Both the position numbers and the translations under genes were made by a program. The notes below the pieces were generated by a model. It worked only from the letters and a program-made list of their open reading frames with translations. It was not told the origin of the DNA and searched no databases. From assembly GCA_016714465.1 (NCBI GenBank), contig JADKDT010000010.1:62001-126000 (forward strand): a DNA stretch of 64,000 nucleotides. The letters run 5' to 3'. This DNA comes from Candidatus Brachythrix odensensis. GTDB taxonomy: Bacteria; Chloroflexota; Anaerolineae; J036; Brachytrichaceae. This document shows positions 51,538 through 59,953 of the stretch, piece by piece. Positions within the stretch are counted from its first letter, which is position 1. Every line of letters starts with the position of its first letter.

Positions 51538-52032
51538 ATGCCCCTCGAAATTGAACGCAAATTCCTCGTGCACGGCGATGCCTGGCGCCGCGACGCTGAG
51601 GGCCACCCCGTGTCCGCCGCGCAGATCCGCCAGGGCTATCTGTTCGCCGACGGGCTGCGCAATGCGCGCGTTCGGCTGAGCCGCGGCCACGACGGCGATC
51701 GCGCCTTTTTAACGGTCAAGGGCATGCGCACCGGCATCGAACGCTTCGAATTCGAATATGCCATCCCTCTTGCCGACGCCGAGCTGATGCTCGACCGTCT
51801 GTGCAATCCGCCGCTGATCGAGAAGACCCGCCATGTCATCCTTCACGACGGGCTGACCTGGGTGGTCGATGAGTTCGCCGGCGCAAATGCAGGGCTGATC
51901 CTGGCCGAACTCGAACTCAAAAGCGCTGACCAGACCTTTGCCCGGCCGGCCTGGGTGCTGCGCGAGGTCACCGATGACGGCCGTTACTACAACACCTATC
52001 TCGCGGCGCACCCGTATTCGTCGTGGGCCTGA
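51538..52032 (+). CDS. CYTH domain protein (triphosphate tunnel metalloenzyme)
   Basis: A 164-residue TTM enzyme, related to bacterial inorganic triphosphatases and class IV adenylate cyclases. The signature EIERKFLV at residues 4-11 has the ExExK motif. RQGYLFADGLRNARVRLS, FLTVKGMRTGIERFEFEYAI, LIEKTRHVI and WVVDEFAG with ELELKS supply the basic and acidic tunnel residues. The short length favours a triphosphatase (tripolyphosphate or thiamine triphosphate). It converges on the aminotransferase gene. Confidence 0.93.
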   Translation: MPLEIERKFLVHGDAWRRDAEGHPVSAAQIRQGYLFADGLRNARVRLSRGHDGDRAFLTVKGMRTGIERFEFEYAIPLADAELMLDRLCNPPLIEKTRHVILHDGLTWVVDEFAGANAGLILAELELKSADQTFARPAWVLREVTDDGRYYNTYLAAHPYSSWA

Positions 52033-52036
52033 TTGA

Positions 52037-52089
52037 CCCGAAAATGAGTCTGGCGCGCTGCGAAGCAGCGCCCCAGACCTCTTTTCGGG
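52037..52089. terminator. Hairpin with GAA triloop between convergent genes
   Basis: The arms 52037-52061 and 52065-52089 pair over 25 bases with a few mismatches around GAA. It lies between the CYTH and aminotransferase genes and fits a bidirectional terminator. Confidence 0.65.
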
Positions 52090-52092
52090 AGA

Positions 52093-53319
52093 CTAGGCAA
52101 CGATGGTCAGCGCGTCATACATCCGCTTCAGGCCTTCCTGGATCTTGTCCATGCCCAGGGCGTAGCTCATTCGCGCGCAGCCGGGCGCGCCAAACGCCTC
52201 GCCGTGGATGATGCCGACCTTGACCTTGTCCAACAGATAGCCGGCGATCTCGGCCGTGCTGTTGAACGGGCCGCCGTACTTGAGCGTCTTGCCGTAGAGG
52301 CCCGTCAGGTCGGGAAACACGTAAAACGCCCCGGGCGGGGTCAGGCAGGTCACCCCGGGGATCTCGCACAGGGCGTCGACGATCCAGTCGCGCCGCTCGC
52401 GGAAGGCCGCGACCATTTTGGCGATCTCGGCGTCCAGGTTCGTCGTGTAGGCCTTGAGCGCCGCATGCTGCGAGATCGACGACGGATGGGTTGTGCTGTG
52501 CCCTTGGACTTTGACCATCGCCTTGATATACGCCTCCGGCCCGGCGGCAAACCCGATCCGCCAGCCCGTCATCGCCACGCTCTTGCTCAGACCGTTGACG
52601 ACGATGGTCCGGTCGGCCAGATCCGGCGCGACCACCAGCCAGCGGGCGTACTCGCCGTCGTAGACGATCCGGTCGTATAGTTCGTCCGTTAGAATCAGGG
52701 CGTCATTGCCGCGCAGCCACTCGGCAATTGCCTCGAGCTCATTCTTGGTGTACATCTCCCCGGTCGGGTTTGAGGGCGAGACCAGGACGAACATCCGGGT
52801 CTTGGGCGTCGTATGCGCGCGCAACACCTCGGGGGTGACTTTGAAATTTTCTTTGACCGTGGTGGGGATGATGACCGGAACGCCATCCGCCAGGCGAACC
52901 ATCTCCGGGTAACTCACCCAGTAGGGAGCGGGGATGATGACCTCATCACCCGCCTCGACCAGCGCCTGCATGGCGAGGTAGATCGCCTCCTTGCCGCCGT
53001 TGGTGATGGTGATCTGGCTGTTTTTGTAGTCCAGCCCCGTGTCTGCCTTCATCCGCGCGGCGATCGCCTTGTGCAAGGCGACAGTCCCGCCGGCCGGGGT
53101 GTATTTGGTCAGGTTGGTGTCAATGGCCTCGTGGCCGTTGAGCTTGATCGCATCGGGGGTGGGGAAATCGGGCTCTCCCGCCCCGAACGAAATGACCGGC
53201 TCGCCGGCCGCGCGCATCTCGCCGATGCGGGCCTCGAGGGCCATACTGGCCGAAGGTTGGGCGGCCATGACGCGCCGCGTAATGCGCGGTTTCGCGCTGA
53301 CATTGGGTTGGGCACTCAT
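52093..53319 (-). CDS. PLP-dependent aminotransferase (aspartate aminotransferase, class I)
   Basis: A 408-residue fold-type I aminotransferase. FGAGEPDFPTPDAI is the usual N-terminal segment, ITNGGKEAIYLAMQALVEAG the PLP-phosphate part, VSPSNPTGEMYTKNELEAIA the conserved NPTG, and VNGLSKSVAMTGWRIGFAAG contains the PLP Lys with the Arg contact. HGEAFGAPGCARMSYALG holds the substrate-carboxylate Arg near the C-terminus. It is likely an aspartate/prephenate-type transaminase (Ib subgroup). It has its own -10 box 9 nt before the ATG. Confidence 0.93.
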   Translation of the reverse strand: MSAQPNVSAKPRITRRVMAAQPSASMALEARIGEMRAAGEPVISFGAGEPDFPTPDAIKLNGHEAIDTNLTKYTPAGGTVALHKAIAARMKADTGLDYKNSQITITNGGKEAIYLAMQALVEAGDEVIIPAPYWVSYPEMVRLADGVPVIIPTTVKENFKVTPEVLRAHTTPKTRMFVLVSPSNPTGEMYTKNELEAIAEWLRGNDALILTDELYDRIVYDGEYARWLVVAPDLADRTIVVNGLSKSVAMTGWRIGFAAGPEAYIKAMVKVQGHSTTHPSSISQHAALKAYTTNLDAEIAKMVAAFRERRDWIVDALCEIPGVTCLTPPGAFYVFPDLTGLYGKTLKYGGPFNSTAEIAGYLLDKVKVGIIHGEAFGAPGCARMSYALGMDKIQEGLKRMYDALTIVA

Positions 53320-53328
53320 AGTTTTGGG

Positions 53329-53334
53329 ATTCTA
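53329..53334 (-). promoter_or_regulatory. -10 box of aminotransferase gene
   Basis: TAGAAT on the minus strand is 9 nt before the ATG at 53319. Confidence 0.55.
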
Positions 53335-53360
53335 CCTTGCGGGTCGTGTTTGGTATTTGA

Positions 53361-53407
53361 GGCGAGATCACACTGACCGCGCGAAGCGCGGTCAATGTGA
53401 TCTCGCC
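53361..53407. terminator. 22-bp hairpin with GAA triloop after D-threonine aldolase-like gene
   Basis: The arms 53361-53382 and 53386-53407 pair with one mismatch around GAA, 14 bases after the stop of the gene at 53421. No T-tract follows. Confidence 0.65.
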
Positions 53408-53420
53408 ACGATCGCCTGAA

Positions 53421-54581
53421 TTAGCGCGCTGGCCACACGGGCAATTCATGTCCCCTGGCGGTCACAGGCTCGACGCCCACGATCTTTCCGCCGCGGACCA
53501 TCAGCGCGGCGTCGAACATGTTGATGGTCGGGCAGACGTGTTTGGGCACCCAGTACACGGTCGAGCCCAACGCTGGAAGGCTAGACGCGTCCACCGGCAG
53601 ATGTTCCTCGCTGGGCGCGGCGGGTTGGTCGTCCGGCCGCCCGATCGGGTAGCCGGTCGGCACGCCGGCGTCGGCGGCCAGCGCCTTGTGCCCCGCGTCG
53701 CAGGTGTAGCGGGTGGGGGTGGGGTGGCTGATTACGCTCGACACCACAATGGCGGCTGGCCGGTATCCATATTCGTCCAGCAGCGCGTCGTAGCAATTCG
53801 TGTCGTAATAGACGATGGTTCCGGGCGACAGGCGATGGACGAAATCACCGCCGGCGGCGAAAGGCGCATAGCTGGCCGCGCATGGGAAAGCCGGCGTGCC
53901 GGAAGTGATGAGCTCGCCGACCGGCAGCCCGGCCTTGACAAACGCGTGGGCGATCCGCATCAGCACGTCGTAGCCGGCGTGGGCGAGGCGGGTGCGCTCG
54001 GGCATGGCATGCTTCGCAAGATGTCCATCGTAATAATGCAATCCGCGGAATTCGATGCCCTGGTCGACGGCCGCCCTGCCAACGGCAATCGCGTCGTCGA
54101 GGCGGGCCTGTTCCAGACCGGTCCGGTTCATCCCCGGGTTGATGTCGAGGAACACCCCGACCTTGCTTCCGATGTAGGGGGCAAGCTGCTCTTTGGCCTC
54201 GACCAGGGTCGAGATGCGGGCCTGGGGATGCGTTTCCGCGAGGGCGCGCAGGCGCTGCGCGCCGGCGCCGACAAGAGAGAAGGCCAGGCACACGTCCTCG
54301 GCGCCCACGTCGATCAGGGTTATCAACTCGAGGCTGGTCGCGCATTTGAACTGGCGCACGCCCCGGGCGACATACTGGGCCATCACCGCGCCGAGCTTGG
54401 CGGTTTTCACGTGCGGGCGAAAGCGATTGACATCGCCGCCGACCAGGCGCAGGGTGGCGCTGATGTTGTTTTCGACGTAGTCGGGGTAGATCGCCAGGGC
54501 AGGCGTCATCACCTGGTCGATGCCGTCGATGCGATAGTCGTCAAGCAAAAGCTGGCGAAGCGGATAGGTGGGGTGGGTCAT
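53421..54581 (-). CDS. D-threonine aldolase / D-serine dehydratase-like PLP enzyme
   Basis: A 386-residue fold-type III (alanine racemase-like) enzyme. It begins DQVMTPALAIYPDYVENNIS, and Lys59 in RFRPHVKTAKLG is the PLP lysine. GVFLDINPGMNRTGLE and GLHYYDGHLAKH follow the family order. The C-terminal PKHVCPTINMFDAALMV has the His-x-Cys metal pair found in D-serine dehydratase and D-threonine aldolase. D-hydroxyamino acids are the expected substrates. GAGGAG precedes the ATG, which overlaps the GH35 stop. Confidence 0.87.
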   Translation of the reverse strand: MTHPTYPLRQLLLDDYRIDGIDQVMTPALAIYPDYVENNISATLRLVGGDVNRFRPHVKTAKLGAVMAQYVARGVRQFKCATSLELITLIDVGAEDVCLAFSLVGAGAQRLRALAETHPQARISTLVEAKEQLAPYIGSKVGVFLDINPGMNRTGLEQARLDDAIAVGRAAVDQGIEFRGLHYYDGHLAKHAMPERTRLAHAGYDVLMRIAHAFVKAGLPVGELITSGTPAFPCAASYAPFAAGGDFVHRLSPGTIVYYDTNCYDALLDEYGYRPAAIVVSSVISHPTPTRYTCDAGHKALAADAGVPTGYPIGRPDDQPAAPSEEHLPVDASSLPALGSTVYWVPKHVCPTINMFDAALMVRGGKIVGVEPVTARGHELPVWPAR

Positions 54582-56683
54582 TTTGGCTCCTCAGTCCATT
54601 CGCAAATCCGGATCGAAGATGGATCTCCGCCGGTTTCGTCAAACAATACAAGCACGTTTGGGCCATCCTGCAACCAGTCGGCCGGCAGGTGGTAGTAGCG
54701 CTGGGTGGGCGCGCCGCGGCCGCTCTCGCGCAGGGCGCCCCCGGCGGAGAGCACGCGCGGGCTGGGCGCCTCGGCCCGGGCCGACCAGAAGCGCCCGATG
54801 CATTCGCCATTCAGCCAGGCCAGACCCTTGCCCATGCCAGCCAGGTCAACGGCGAGGGCATGCCCGCCTTGCGGCCGATCGAAGACCATCCGCCACCAGC
54901 GCAGCGGCGCGCCAGTGTCGGCCGCAACCGGCGCGGGCCAGGCTTCGGCGGCCTCTGCCGTCAGGATTTCGCCCATCAGCCCGGGCCGGAGTGACCAGTT
55001 CCCGATCAATGGCTGGTCATTCCAGGCCACGCCTCCCCAGATCCCCTTGCGCTCGTCAACCATGTTCCTGTGGCCGATCATCCAGTCACCCTTGATCAGC
55101 CCGATCGCGCAAACGAGCAGGTCCAGGCGCCGTTCGCCAGAATCGAGGGCGAGGGAAAAGCGCTGGGTCGTCGCATCCGAGTTCAGATCGCCACGGTCCT
55201 CTTTGAGCGGGAGCGTTGTCGTCGCCTGAAGCGCGCCGTCGACAAAGACATGCGCGATGTCGGCGGCATGAGCCAGGGTCAGGCTGCCCCGCGCCCCAGT
55301 GCCTTCCTCCACGTGCAAAACGGTCGAATACCAGCAGTAGTCGGTGTTGTCGCGAGTGAGGGAAAGCTGTTCGACGGGCGAGTCGATCTTGCGGGCGGGC
55401 CGGGCAGCGCCGAGCATCTCGCTGGGCAGGGGCTCGGCCCAGGCGCCGGTCGCCACAGGCGTTGTGACCGGGCGCATGTGGCGCTTGATGCGATCGCGCG
55501 GCTGCAGTTCGGTTGTGGCGAACGCGACCCGATTGCCTGTCATCAACAGCGCGCTCTTGCCCGGCAGCGCGCGCTGCGCGCCGGCCAGCGTGACCGTGCG
55601 CGCATCCGGCGCATCGTTGCAGACGAAGGTGAGGGCGCCATCGGCATCGGCGTAGTCAAAGGCGAGCACGCCGTCGGCGAGCGCGCGAGGCGCGGGCCGG
55701 GGCGAGCGGAGCAGAAGCGGCCAATAGGGTTTCAGCGCGCGATGAAGCGCTGCCAGATGGCGGGCTTTGCTCGTGGGCAGACCGAATTCGTCCAGGGGCG
55801 CGTCGTAGTCGTAGCTGGTTGTCTGCAGAAACGTAGTCTCGCGGCCAAAGTTCGTGCCGCCGTGCCACATGTAGTAATTGACGCCCGTGCCACCGGCGGC
55901 GATGAAGCGCGCCACCGCGTAGGCCTCGTCTTCGGCCGATCGGACATGATGGGGATAGCCCCATGTGTCGTACCAACCTGTCCAGTTCTCCGTCCACAGG
56001 ATCGGCTGTTCGGGATGCCTTTCGACGAGCTGGCCGACCTGTTCGTGGCCGTAGAACGCGTTGATGGTCTCAATCGCGCCCGGCATCCCGCCGAAGCACA
56101 TCACCCAGGGAATCTCGAGCTCCAGCGTTTGACCGAGATCGATCGACCACTGCAGATAACGCCGTCCGGCAGCGCCATAGCGCTCCGAAATCAGGGAATA
56201 CTCGTTTTCGATCTGGGCCAGGATGATCGGACCGCCATTGCCGGCCAGGTAGGGGGTCATGCGCTGGCCGATGTGGCGCACCCAGCGGGCCATCTCGGTC
56301 ATGAAGGGCTCGTTCCAGGTTCGGGTCTGCAGGCCGGGCACTTCCCGCAGCCAGACTGGCAGGCCGCCATAGTTGATCTCGGCGCAGACATACGGCCCGA
56401 TGCGCAGGATGACGTCGAGGTTCTCATGGGCGGCAGCCTCGATGAAACGATCCAGATCGAGCCGTCCCGAGAAATCGTAGATTCCGCGTTCGCGCTCGTG
56501 CAGTCCCCAGAAAACATAGGTCTCGATGGCATTCAGACCGAGGTCGCGGCTGCGCTTCATCAAGTCCGGCCACATGCCCGGGGTGCTGCGGGGATAGTGG
56601 ATGGCGCCGCTGAGAATCGGGACGCGCGCGCCGTTGATGGTCAGGGCGCGGGCATCATGGGAGATCGTGCGGGCGTTGGTCAT
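54578..56683 (-). CDS. Glycoside hydrolase family 35 beta-galactosidase
   Basis: A 701-residue GH35 enzyme removing terminal beta-galactose. The barrel starts VPILSGAIHYPRSTPGMWPD. ILAQIENEYSLI contains the acid/base Glu161, and ILWTENWTGWYDTWG the nucleophile Glu232. NYYMWHGGTNFGR and SYDYDAPLDEFGLP are invariant family blocks. The C-terminal jelly-roll domains include NYCWYSTVLHVEE-like and AWLNGECIGRFW. No signal peptide is seen, so it is cytoplasmic and would act on imported oligosaccharides. It lies upstream of the D-threonine aldolase-like gene (ATGA overlap). Confidence 0.93.
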   Translation of the reverse strand: MTNARTISHDARALTINGARVPILSGAIHYPRSTPGMWPDLMKRSRDLGLNAIETYVFWGLHERERGIYDFSGRLDLDRFIEAAAHENLDVILRIGPYVCAEINYGGLPVWLREVPGLQTRTWNEPFMTEMARWVRHIGQRMTPYLAGNGGPIILAQIENEYSLISERYGAAGRRYLQWSIDLGQTLELEIPWVMCFGGMPGAIETINAFYGHEQVGQLVERHPEQPILWTENWTGWYDTWGYPHHVRSAEDEAYAVARFIAAGGTGVNYYMWHGGTNFGRETTFLQTTSYDYDAPLDEFGLPTSKARHLAALHRALKPYWPLLLRSPRPAPRALADGVLAFDYADADGALTFVCNDAPDARTVTLAGAQRALPGKSALLMTGNRVAFATTELQPRDRIKRHMRPVTTPVATGAWAEPLPSEMLGAARPARKIDSPVEQLSLTRDNTDYCWYSTVLHVEEGTGARGSLTLAHAADIAHVFVDGALQATTTLPLKEDRGDLNSDATTQRFSLALDSGERRLDLLVCAIGLIKGDWMIGHRNMVDERKGIWGGVAWNDQPLIGNWSLRPGLMGEILTAEAAEAWPAPVAADTGAPLRWWRMVFDRPQGGHALAVDLAGMGKGLAWLNGECIGRFWSARAEAPSPRVLSAGGALRESGRGAPTQRYYHLPADWLQDGPNVLVLFDETGGDPSSIRICEWTEEPK

Positions 56684-56721
56684 GATTGTGGGTCTGGGGC
56701 GCTCTTTTGGCTGCGGACGGG

Positions 56722-57606
56722 TCAGGCCGGGTCGTCGCCCAGGGCGAAGCGCTCGCGCAAAAAGTCGAGGGCAGGCGGATCAATCGTCGCCCGCGGCAGG
56801 TCGATGCGTTCTTCAAGGTTTTCAGTCCCCGTCAGCAAGCGCAGCGCGGCGGTCGTCTCGGCATCGAGCTGGCCGTCGATGTCGCCCAGGTAAACGCCGG
56901 CCTGGCGGGCCATGGCCTGCAGCTCGCGCAGCACTTCCTCGCCCAACGGCAGTTTTTCAGCCGCGGGTGTCGATCCGAAATACAGCGCATGGAGCGCCAT
57001 CAGGCGCCCCAGTTCGGGCACCGGGGCCGGATGGTCGTCGACCCGCAGATCGAGGACGACATCGTTGAAGCCGCCATAACCTCCGCCCGCCCGAACAACC
57101 TTTAGCGCGGCGCCCTGGCGACCGCGGCGATCGCCGCCCGCGCTGTCGCCGGCGAGGAGGGCGGCAAATAGACGTTGCCCGAGCTCGCCCGTCTCGGCCT
57201 CAAAGGCGCGGCCCATCGCTTCCACTACTTCCGGCCCGGCCAAGATATTGCCCTGGGCGGCAAAGCCCGGGCCGGTGATTCCGCCCGCCCACTCCATACA
57301 AGCCAGGCCGGTATAGGTGGCGGCTTCGCCGCGCGCGTCGACGACACCGACCTGGCGCTCGTCGCGCCCGCTGTCGGCGTCGGTCAGCGCTCGCAGCGTC
57401 TCGGCGGCGCTCATTCCCCCGGCCAGCAGGGCAAGGCCCTCGGACCCATAGGCCAGATTGGCCAGGGCCTGGGTGGCGATCGCCCCCGCGCCTGCGCGAG
57501 CGAAAGGCACATAGGCCCCAACGGCCAGAAATCGGCTGGCCACGCCAATGCCCCACTCAAGCTTGTCGGCGTCAAAGCCGACGATCGAAAATGTCGCGAT
57601 TCGCAT
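56722..57606 (-). CDS. DUF1028 domain protein with C-terminal peptidoglycan-binding-like domain
   Basis: A 294-residue protein of the DUF1028 family, an Ntn-hydrolase-like fold. RIATFSIVGFDADKLEWGIG is the N-terminal strand pair, and VASRFLAVGAYVPFARAGAG and ATQALANLAYGSEGLALL follow in family order. The last ~75 residues (LQAMARQAGVYLGDIDGQLD) match the putative peptidoglycan-binding domain attached to longer members. The function is not proven. Its start is 6 nt after a TACAAT box. The divergent amidohydrolase gene could act in the same pathway. Confidence 0.87.
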   Translation of the reverse strand: MRIATFSIVGFDADKLEWGIGVASRFLAVGAYVPFARAGAGAIATQALANLAYGSEGLALLAGGMSAAETLRALTDADSGRDERQVGVVDARGEAATYTGLACMEWAGGITGPGFAAQGNILAGPEVVEAMGRAFEAETGELGQRLFAALLAGDSAGGDRRGRQGAALKVVRAGGGYGGFNDVVLDLRVDDHPAPVPELGRLMALHALYFGSTPAAEKLPLGEEVLRELQAMARQAGVYLGDIDGQLDAETTAALRLLTGTENLEERIDLPRATIDPPALDFLRERFALGDDPA

Positions 57607-57612
57607 GGGGAA

Positions 57613-57650
57613 ATTGTAGCGGCTGCAAATCGAATCGGGCTGGCTACAAT
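57613..57650. promoter_or_regulatory. Divergent pair of TACAAT -10 boxes
   Basis: TACAAT on the minus strand (57613-57618) is 6 nt before the DUF1028 ATG, and TACAAT on the plus strand (57645-57650) is 6 nt before the amidohydrolase ATG at 57657. Neither gene has room for a Shine-Dalgarno. Confidence 0.65.
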
Positions 57651-57656
57651 CTCTCC

Positions 57657-58805
57657 ATGCGATTTGACCTCCTCATCAAGAATGGGCGCCTGATCGACCC
57701 CGCCTCCCGCCGGGATGGCCAATTTGACGTCGCCGTGTATCGCGGCCGCGTCGCAGCCGTGGAGCCCTCGATTCCCGCGAGCGCCGCGTCGTCGGTGGTG
57801 GACGCGACTGGCCTGCTTGTCGTGCCGGGTCTGGTCGACCTGCACACCCACGTCTATCACGGCGCCACCTACTGGGGGATTGAGCCCGACCCCGTGGCCG
57901 CTCGCACCGGCGTCACCACCTGGCTGGATGTTGGCTCGGCCGGCGCGTGGAACGTCATTGGGTTGCGTGATTTCGTTGCGCGAAAGTCGCAGGCGCGCAT
58001 CTACGCGTATTTGAATATCTCCGGAATCGGGCTGACCGCGCCGACCTGGGAGTCGGCGAATCTGGGTTATCTGGATGTGCCCCTGGCGACAAGAATGGCC
58101 GAAGCCAACCGCGATTTTGTGATTGGGATCAAGACCCGGATCGACGTGAACACGGTTGGCGGGAATGGGGCCGAGCCGCTCCGGCGCGCACGGACGGTCG
58201 CCGACGACGTCGGCATGCCGCTCATGGTTCACATCGGGAAGGGCCCGCCCACCATCGAGGAAGTTCTGACTTATCTCAAGCCGGGCGATATTCTCACCCA
58301 CTGCTGCACCGGCCACAATATGCGCCTGATTGACGAGAAAGGCCGGCCGCTCGAGGCCGCCCGGCGCGCGCAGGACGCCGGGGTGATCCTGGACATCGGG
58401 CATGGCGCGGGCTCGTTTGATTTCGAGACAGCCGAGGCCATGCTCAGCCATGGCATGCGCCCGGATGTAATCTCGTCGGACATCCACCAACTCAGTGTGC
58501 GTGGTCCGATGTTTGACCTGCCGACGACGCTGAGCAAGTTCCTCACCCTCGGGATGAGCCTGCCGGACGTCATCGCGTCCGCGACGGCGCGCCCGGCCGC
58601 GGCCATGGGGTTGGCCGGCCAGGTGGGGTCGCTGGCGGATGCCGACATTGCGCTGTTCCGGCTGGAACAGGGCAGCTTTAGCTTCGCCGATGTTTTCTCG
58701 CACACCCGCACAGGCGCGCAGCGCCTGGTGTGTGAGGGGACTTATCTGGGCGGGCGGCTGATGTCGCGGGCGCCGGAGCCGCCGCCCGCGCCCTGGATCG
58801 CTTAA
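57657..58805 (+). CDS. Amidohydrolase/deacetylase family metallo-enzyme
   Basis: A 382-residue member of the amidohydrolase superfamily, near the dihydroorotase-like deacetylase group. LLIKNGRLIDPASRRDGQFD forms the small beta domain, PGLVDLHTHVYHGATYWG gives the HxH metal site, and GIKTRIDVNT holds the Lys expected to be carboxylated. MVHIGKG, DILTHCCTGHN and ILDIGHGAGSFDFETAE supply later histidines, and SSDIHQLSVRGP the catalytic Asp. The substrate may be a cyclic amide or N-acyl amino acid. It is monocistronic. Confidence 0.88.
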   Translation: MRFDLLIKNGRLIDPASRRDGQFDVAVYRGRVAAVEPSIPASAASSVVDATGLLVVPGLVDLHTHVYHGATYWGIEPDPVAARTGVTTWLDVGSAGAWNVIGLRDFVARKSQARIYAYLNISGIGLTAPTWESANLGYLDVPLATRMAEANRDFVIGIKTRIDVNTVGGNGAEPLRRARTVADDVGMPLMVHIGKGPPTIEEVLTYLKPGDILTHCCTGHNMRLIDEKGRPLEAARRAQDAGVILDIGHGAGSFDFETAEAMLSHGMRPDVISSDIHQLSVRGPMFDLPTTLSKFLTLGMSLPDVIASATARPAAAMGLAGQVGSLADADIALFRLEQGSFSFADVFSHTRTGAQRLVCEGTYLGGRLMSRAPEPPPAPWIA

Positions 58806-58810
58806 CCAAT

Positions 58811-58853
58811 CCGAAACGATGATCCCGGGCAAAGCGGGGGATCATCGTTTCGG
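58811..58853. terminator. 16-bp hairpin between convergent amidohydrolase and selD genes
   Basis: CCGAAACGATGATCCC (58811-58826) pairs perfectly with 58838-58853. A bidirectional terminator is likely, without a T-tract. Confidence 0.65.
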
Positions 58854-58860
58854 GGGAACC

Positions 58861-59913
58861 CTATGAAACGAAGATGCCGTTGCTGGCGACGACTGAGCCG
58901 ATGATCCACGCGTCCTCGCCAGCGGCGCGCATCTGAGAGATGATGTCTTTCGCGCGATCGGGAATAACGGAAATAAGCAATCCTCCGGACGTCTCGGGAT
59001 CGAACAGCAGCATTTCCTGCCAGTCGGCGAGCTTGCGCCCAAAGTGCGTCTCGGGCCGGGCGGCCCGGGCGTTGGTCTCCGCGCCGCCGGGGAAGATCCA
59101 CTGCTTGGCATAGTCCAGCGCGCCGGGCAGGAAGGGCAGGGCGTCCCAGGCGATCTCAAAACCGACGCCGGCCTGATTGGCCATTTCGAGGGCGTGCCCG
59201 ATCAAGCCAAACCCGGTGATGTCCGTGGCGGCCGTCGCCCCGGCAGACCTGGCCGCGCGGGCCGCGGCGCGGTTGAGCCGGGCCATGTTGCCGACGGCGG
59301 CGTCGAGATGGGCGGGGTCACTAATGGCCTCCCGCTTGAGGGCCGTCGTCAGCACCCCCACGCCGAGCGGCTTTGTAAGAATCAACACGTCACCAACCCG
59401 CGCGCCACCTTTGGCCATCAGCCCGTCCGGGCGCATCAGGCCGGTTACGCACAAGCCGTATTTGGGCTCCCTATCCTTCACGCTGTGCCCGCCGGCGATG
59501 GCAATGCCGGCCTCGGCGACCTTGTCCGCCCCGCCGCGCAGGATCTCGCTGATTATGTCGGGGTCCAAGTCCTCGGGGAAGGCGCACAGATTCAGGGCGA
59601 AGAGCGGTTCGGCGCCCATCGCATAGATATCGCTGAGCGCGTTGGCGGCCGCGATGGCGCCAAACCAGTACGGATCGTCGACGACGGGCGGGAAGAAGTC
59701 GACGGTCTGGACGATGGCCTGGGTTTCATTCAAACGGTAGACGGCGGCGTCATCGGGCGCGCCAAGGCCCACCAGCAGGTTGGGGAAATCGGCTGGTCTA
59801 AAGCGCGCCTGGAGCGGCCGCAACACGGCGGCCAGGGCCTCGGGCCCGAGCTTGCTCGCTCACCCGGCGCAGGTCGCCATCGAGGTCAGACGGATCTTCT
59901 TGCCTGTTGACAT
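58861..59913 (-). CDS. selD: Selenide, water dikinase, with selenocysteine at the catalytic position
   Basis: SelD makes selenophosphate for selenocysteine and selenouridine synthesis. The coding frame opens at 59913 with STGKKIRLTSMATCAG, then TGA at 59862-59860 (residue 18), then ASKLGPEALAAVLRPL. In SelD proteins this site is Cys or Sec, three residues before a catalytic Lys (family form G[C/U]GCK). The Lys is kept here, so TGA is read as Sec with good reason. The remainder is an intact 350-residue SelD (GAPDDAAVYRL, NALSDIYAMGA, GGHSVKDREPKYGL, DITGFGLIGHALEMA). A short stem (CTCG-GGCC-CGAG) lies about 10 nt after the TGA, as a SECIS might. Confidence 0.9.
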
Positions 59914-59922
59914 GCTCACGAG

Positions 59923-59928
59923 ATTGTA
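59923..59928 (-). promoter_or_regulatory. -10 box of selD
   Basis: TACAAT on the minus strand is 9 nt before the ATG at 59913. This supports the upstream start that brings the TGA codon into the gene. Confidence 0.6.
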
Positions 59929-59953
59929 GCGGGTGGGCACGCGTAGCGCGCCC

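Noticed and set aside
55070..56893. Long plus-strand open frame opposite the GH35 gene
   Set aside because: Same reason: it is the complement of an unmistakable glycosidase with intact catalytic motifs. Similar mirror frames occur opposite the FAS1, SelD and histidine kinase genes.
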